Part shown: positions 45,854 through 48,437 of the stretch, piece by piece
Layout: each line of letters opens with the position of its first letter
Numbering within the stretch: the stretch's first letter is position 1
Assembly (NCBI GenBank): GCA_005879605.1
Contig: VBKE01000006.1
Location: 1-48,437 of the forward strand
Reading direction: 5' to 3'
DNA length: 48,437 bases
Origin: Deltaproteobacteria bacterium
GTDB lineage: Bacteria; Desulfobacterota; Binatia; UBA9968
Notes under the pieces: model-generated
Database searches by the model: none
Told to the model about the DNA's origin: nothing
Seen by the model: only the letters and a program-made list of their open reading frames with translations
Made by a program: the position numbers and the translations under genes

Positions 45854-47824
45854 TCAGAGGAGCTCCCGCTTCAGGCGGCGAGCCCAGGTGCGGGTGAAGA
45901 ATTGCTCATCGTCTTCGTATGCCGTAAGCTCCGCCTCCAGCACGAAATCCTCGGCGCTCGAGGAGAAGCGGCTGCGCGTCTCCACGCGGGCCTTCCACAT
46001 GCCACGGCGAAACCAGGTCTTCTGAATAACTTCAGCCTGAGCGTTGCCAGGATCCTCTTCGCCGATGCGAAAACGCTTGAGCGTCGCATGGCCGACCTCC
46101 AGGTCGATGGCCTTGAGGCGTGTGAGCTTTGCGCCGTTCAAGTCGTCGGGACCGTTGGAGACGGTATAGACCGTCTCGTTGGTGGCGCGGTCCCGCTCGA
46201 TGATTCGCTTCAGGGCGGCGGGCCGAAGCCCGGTTGTTTCCGTCGCCGCACACTCGGGCGATTCGAATGGCCTGAGCGCGGCGTCTCTTGGGTCCGGCGG
46301 TCGCACCGGAAGATCCAAAAAACTCTCGCCGGTAAAGAGGCTCACCATCACAGGCTCCGGCGCCGGCCAAGCGATCGGCCAGTAGCTGGTGGAAATCGCC
46401 AGGCGCGCCTTGTGGCCGGCAGGAAACGCGTGAGCAACATCGTTCATCTTCGCCCTGACTAGATAGCGCTTGCCCGGCTCCAGCGGTTCCGGATATTCAT
46501 GACTGTCGCGGTGGGTGAGGTTCAGCAGTCCATAGGTCACTCGGGCCGACGCGCCGTCAGGAGCGACGTCGTTCATGCGAACGGCAATAAAGGCCACGGG
46601 CCGGTCGGCCGCAAGCTCCAAGGTCGCCACCGGGGCACCGAGGATTTCCATCCTTTCCTGGAAGGGCTCCGAGTCGAACGTCAACGAACAACCGTCGTCA
46701 CCACGTTGGTCCGGCGGCGCTTCTCCCGGCGCGCCAAAGCCGCACCATTCGCCGGCACAAAGCCCCGTAGTTTGCGGGGAGCGAAAATCGAGTCGGGTTT
46801 TGATGGTCGCGGCGCTCGCCAGCTGGCCCTGATTGAGCCAATAACGTTTAAGAGCGATGCGCGGCGAGGGCCATTCTGTTTCCGCCACCCAGCGGCCGGG
46901 GCGCTGCTTATGAAACGGCCTCGGCGGGACGCTCTCCTGCATCCAGACACGCAGCATCGGCTCCGCCATAATGCCCGTGTCGGTGCCCTTCAACCAGTGA
47001 TCCCACCAGCAGAGCGCCTCCTGCAGGAATCCGATCGCCGGACCGGGCACGCCGTCATGCGGATAGAGATGCGCCCAGGGTCCGATGAGGCCTTTGCGCG
47101 GGGCCTTGAGCCCGGCCAACAGTCGGGGAATCGCATTGCTGTAGGCATCGGCCCAGCCGCCTATGGCATACACCGGGCAAGTGATGGCGTCGTAGTCTTC
47201 GCAGACCGATCCATGCTTCCAGTAATCGTCGCGCCGGGGGTGTTCGAGCCACACCTCGGGGAAAAATACCGCGTGTTCGAGACGATCCCGCCACATGGCG
47301 CGCCAGCGTTCTCCGACCAATTCAGGATCCGGCGGATAGGCGTTGTAGCTCATCAACACCGAGCCCCAGGTCAGATTTTCGTTTAGCAGACAACCGCCCA
47401 TATAGTGCACGTCGTCGGCATAGCGGTCGTCCGTGGAGCAGACGGTAATGATCGCCTTGAGCTCGGGCGGGCGACGCGCCGCCACTTGCAAGGAGTTGAA
47501 GCCGCCCCAAGACTTGCCCATCATACCGACAGCGCCGCTGCACCACGGCTGTTGCGCGATCCAGCGGATCACTTCTAAAGCGTCGTCGTGCTCTTGTTTC
47601 AGATATTCGTCCAGCAAAAGGCCTTCCGAGTCGCCTGAGCCTCTGAGATCGACGCGCACGGCGGCGTATCCATAACCGGCGAAGTAATGGTGCATGGGCT
47701 CGTCGCGCGCGCGCGTGAAGTCCCGCTTGCGGTAGGGGATATATTCCAAGATGGCCGGCACCGGGGTTGTCTCCGCATCAGCTGGCAGCCAGATGCGCGC
47801 AGCCAGACGACACCCATCCGGCAT
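45854..47824 (-). CDS. CocE/NonD-family hydrolase (X-Pro dipeptidyl-peptidase fold)
   Basis: At least 656 residues. The alpha/beta hydrolase core has S105 in G-K-S-W-G-G-F, D226 in W-A-D-A-Y and H252 in P-W-A-H. The cap and the C-terminal jelly-roll domain of CocE follow. The family hydrolyses acyl or peptide bonds of small esters, amides and acyl-peptides; the substrate is unknown. The in-frame codons upstream of the ATG read V-R-V-I-E-N-C-W-I-P, which is the family's normal N-terminus. Yet no ATG, GTG or TTG occurs back to the in-frame stop near 47934. Either an unusual start (ATT/ATC) is used, a start was lost, or the shorter form is made. Confidence 0.85.
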   Translation of the reverse strand: MPDGCRLAARIWLPADAETTPVPAILEYIPYRKRDFTRARDEPMHHYFAGYGYAAVRVDLRGSGDSEGLLLDEYLKQEHDDALEVIRWIAQQPWCSGAVGMMGKSWGGFNSLQVAARRPPELKAIITVCSTDDRYADDVHYMGGCLLNENLTWGSVLMSYNAYPPDPELVGERWRAMWRDRLEHAVFFPEVWLEHPRRDDYWKHGSVCEDYDAITCPVYAIGGWADAYSNAIPRLLAGLKAPRKGLIGPWAHLYPHDGVPGPAIGFLQEALCWWDHWLKGTDTGIMAEPMLRVWMQESVPPRPFHKQRPGRWVAETEWPSPRIALKRYWLNQGQLASAATIKTRLDFRSPQTTGLCAGEWCGFGAPGEAPPDQRGDDGCSLTFDSEPFQERMEILGAPVATLELAADRPVAFIAVRMNDVAPDGASARVTYGLLNLTHRDSHEYPEPLEPGKRYLVRAKMNDVAHAFPAGHKARLAISTSYWPIAWPAPEPVMVSLFTGESFLDLPVRPPDPRDAALRPFESPECAATETTGLRPAALKRIIERDRATNETVYTVSNGPDDLNGAKLTRLKAIDLEVGHATLKRFRIGEEDPGNAQAEVIQKTWFRRGMWKARVETRSRFSSSAEDFVLEAELTAYEDDEQFFTRTWARRLKRELL

Positions 47825-47925
47825 GGGGATCCAGCAGTTCTCAATGACGCGGACAGCGTGGGGACAACGATCGATGATCTTAATCTGAAAATCTTCTTGG
47901 GAAGGGTTGCCGTTAACAGGCTGCG

Positions 47926-48437
47926 TTAAAGTTCAACGAGGTCTTGAACCTGACTTTCGGATTCACGCAGCTGTCTCGGCGGGGGAGGGTTCGACTGGAA
48001 CATCGACGCGAGTCGATCGCGGACTTTGAATCCCGTCTCAGGATTCCAGCAATTGATAATGGCGAGTCTGAACCCGCCCGGCGGCATCGAGTGCATCTCC
48101 GGAGGTCTGTCGTCGTGAAAAGTTATTTGAATGCTGGAAACTCCCTGCCAACCGAGAAATTCGCTCAGCGCACGATGATCCGGTTTCTTATAGTGGGGAC
48201 CGTGCGCCCCGAAAAGGACGATGCTGTAGCCTGTCCGGCGGGCGTCATCGCAAAATCGCCAATGGCCGTTCGTATAGAGATCGACAACGGACTCGACCCA
48301 ACCCGGGCCGTAGAGGTCGGGCCACTGGTCGGCGAACCGCAAGTGGGCCTCGATGATCGTGGCGCCAATGGTCTCAAAATTCACGCAACCCGTATAACCT
48401 TTCAGGTGCTTTCGCAGCCAGTCGCCGCAGTACCGTT
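47926..48437 (-). CDS. C-terminal part of a probable ATP-grasp protein (runs off the window)
   Basis: The frame is open to the right edge of the window, with about 170 codons visible. It continues from Y-C-G-D-W-L-R-K-H-L-K-G-Y-T-G-C-V-N-F-E through I-I-E-A-H-L-R, which resembles the last beta strands of ATP-grasp ligases (x-N-x-E-x-x-x-x-I-E-x-x-x-R). The C-terminal region has G-P-H-Y-K-K-P-D-H and then a Pro/Arg tail. A GTG at 48384 is in frame but the homology upstream shows it is not the true start. The stop is 102 bp upstream of the CocE gene's ATG, on the same strand. Confidence 0.55.
   Translation of the reverse strand, partial: RYCGDWLRKHLKGYTGCVNFETIGATIIEAHLRFADQWPDLYGPGWVESVVDLYTNGHWRFCDDARRTGYSIVLFGAHGPHYKKPDHRALSEFLGWQGVSSIQITFHDDRPPEMHSMPPGGFRLAIINCWNPETGFKVRDRLASMFQSNPPPPRQLRESESQVQDLVEL

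Overview
The window looks like a chromosomal segment of an uncultured, free-living Gram-negative bacterium. It encodes a signal-peptide beta-barrel porin, an orphan MlaC-type periplasmic lipid carrier, TatA, a periplasmic c-type cytochrome and a full membrane arm of respiratory complex I. The mix of a CocE/NonD-type hydrolase, an FrsA/DHPON-type alpha/beta hydrolase next to a decayed NMT1-type solute-binding-protein gene, an MmgE/PrpD protein and a DUF6600/FecR protein is what I would expect from soil or sediment lineages on the deltaproteobacterial side (Binatota, Tectomicrobia, Rokubacteria or NC10-like). I cannot fix the phylum from sequence alone; RadA, GroEL, FtsH and NuoD are the markers to place it. 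I see no rRNA, tRNA, CRISPR array, phage or intact transposase.

Layout. 1-3000: a degraded region with an orphan tatA, a porin gene, two copies of a ~93-bp direct repeat that each carry a pair of 13-bp direct sites, and a truncated histidine kinase. 3000-5200: radA (minus) and a short DprA/SLOG-like gene (plus). 5275-8664: biotin genes bioF, bioA and bioD in order, with palindromic spacers that share a 14-bp motif; a small methyltransferase and a hypothetical gene follow. 9809-13507 (minus): alpha/beta hydrolase, larC and an MFS exporter in a tight operon, preceded by a remnant of an ABC solute-binding protein. 13926-24391: nuoABCD-HIJKLMN, eleven complex I subunits with nuoE, nuoF and nuoG absent from their usual place between nuoD and nuoH. 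24601-28925: orphan mlaC, two overlapping small genes (zinc ribbon and membrane anchored), a CarD-like regulator, a methyltransferase, a VOC protein and a GST.

29076-36772 is a stress and protein-quality block: cytochrome c, groES-groEL with strong terminators, hsp20, a protein-isoaspartate methyltransferase with an apparent signal peptide, a protein that joins a Usp-like alpha/beta domain to a bacterioferritin-like diiron domain, and ftsH. 37435-43288 is a looser set of accessory genes: a small anchored protein, an unusually GC-rich MmgE/PrpD gene, an FAD monooxygenase, a second GST and a pirin. 43444-48437 (minus): a FecR/DUF6600 protein with a tandemly duplicated Gln-rich coiled coil, a CocE/NonD hydrolase whose conserved N-terminus extends upstream of its first usable start codon, and the C-terminal end of a probable ATP-grasp protein that runs off the window.

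The observations most worth following are the Usp-bacterioferritin fusion, the apparently exported isoaspartate methyltransferase, the N-module-less nuo operon, the paired 13-bp sites in front of the porin, and the shared palindrome in the bio spacers. I found no clear multi-gene system that I would call new.
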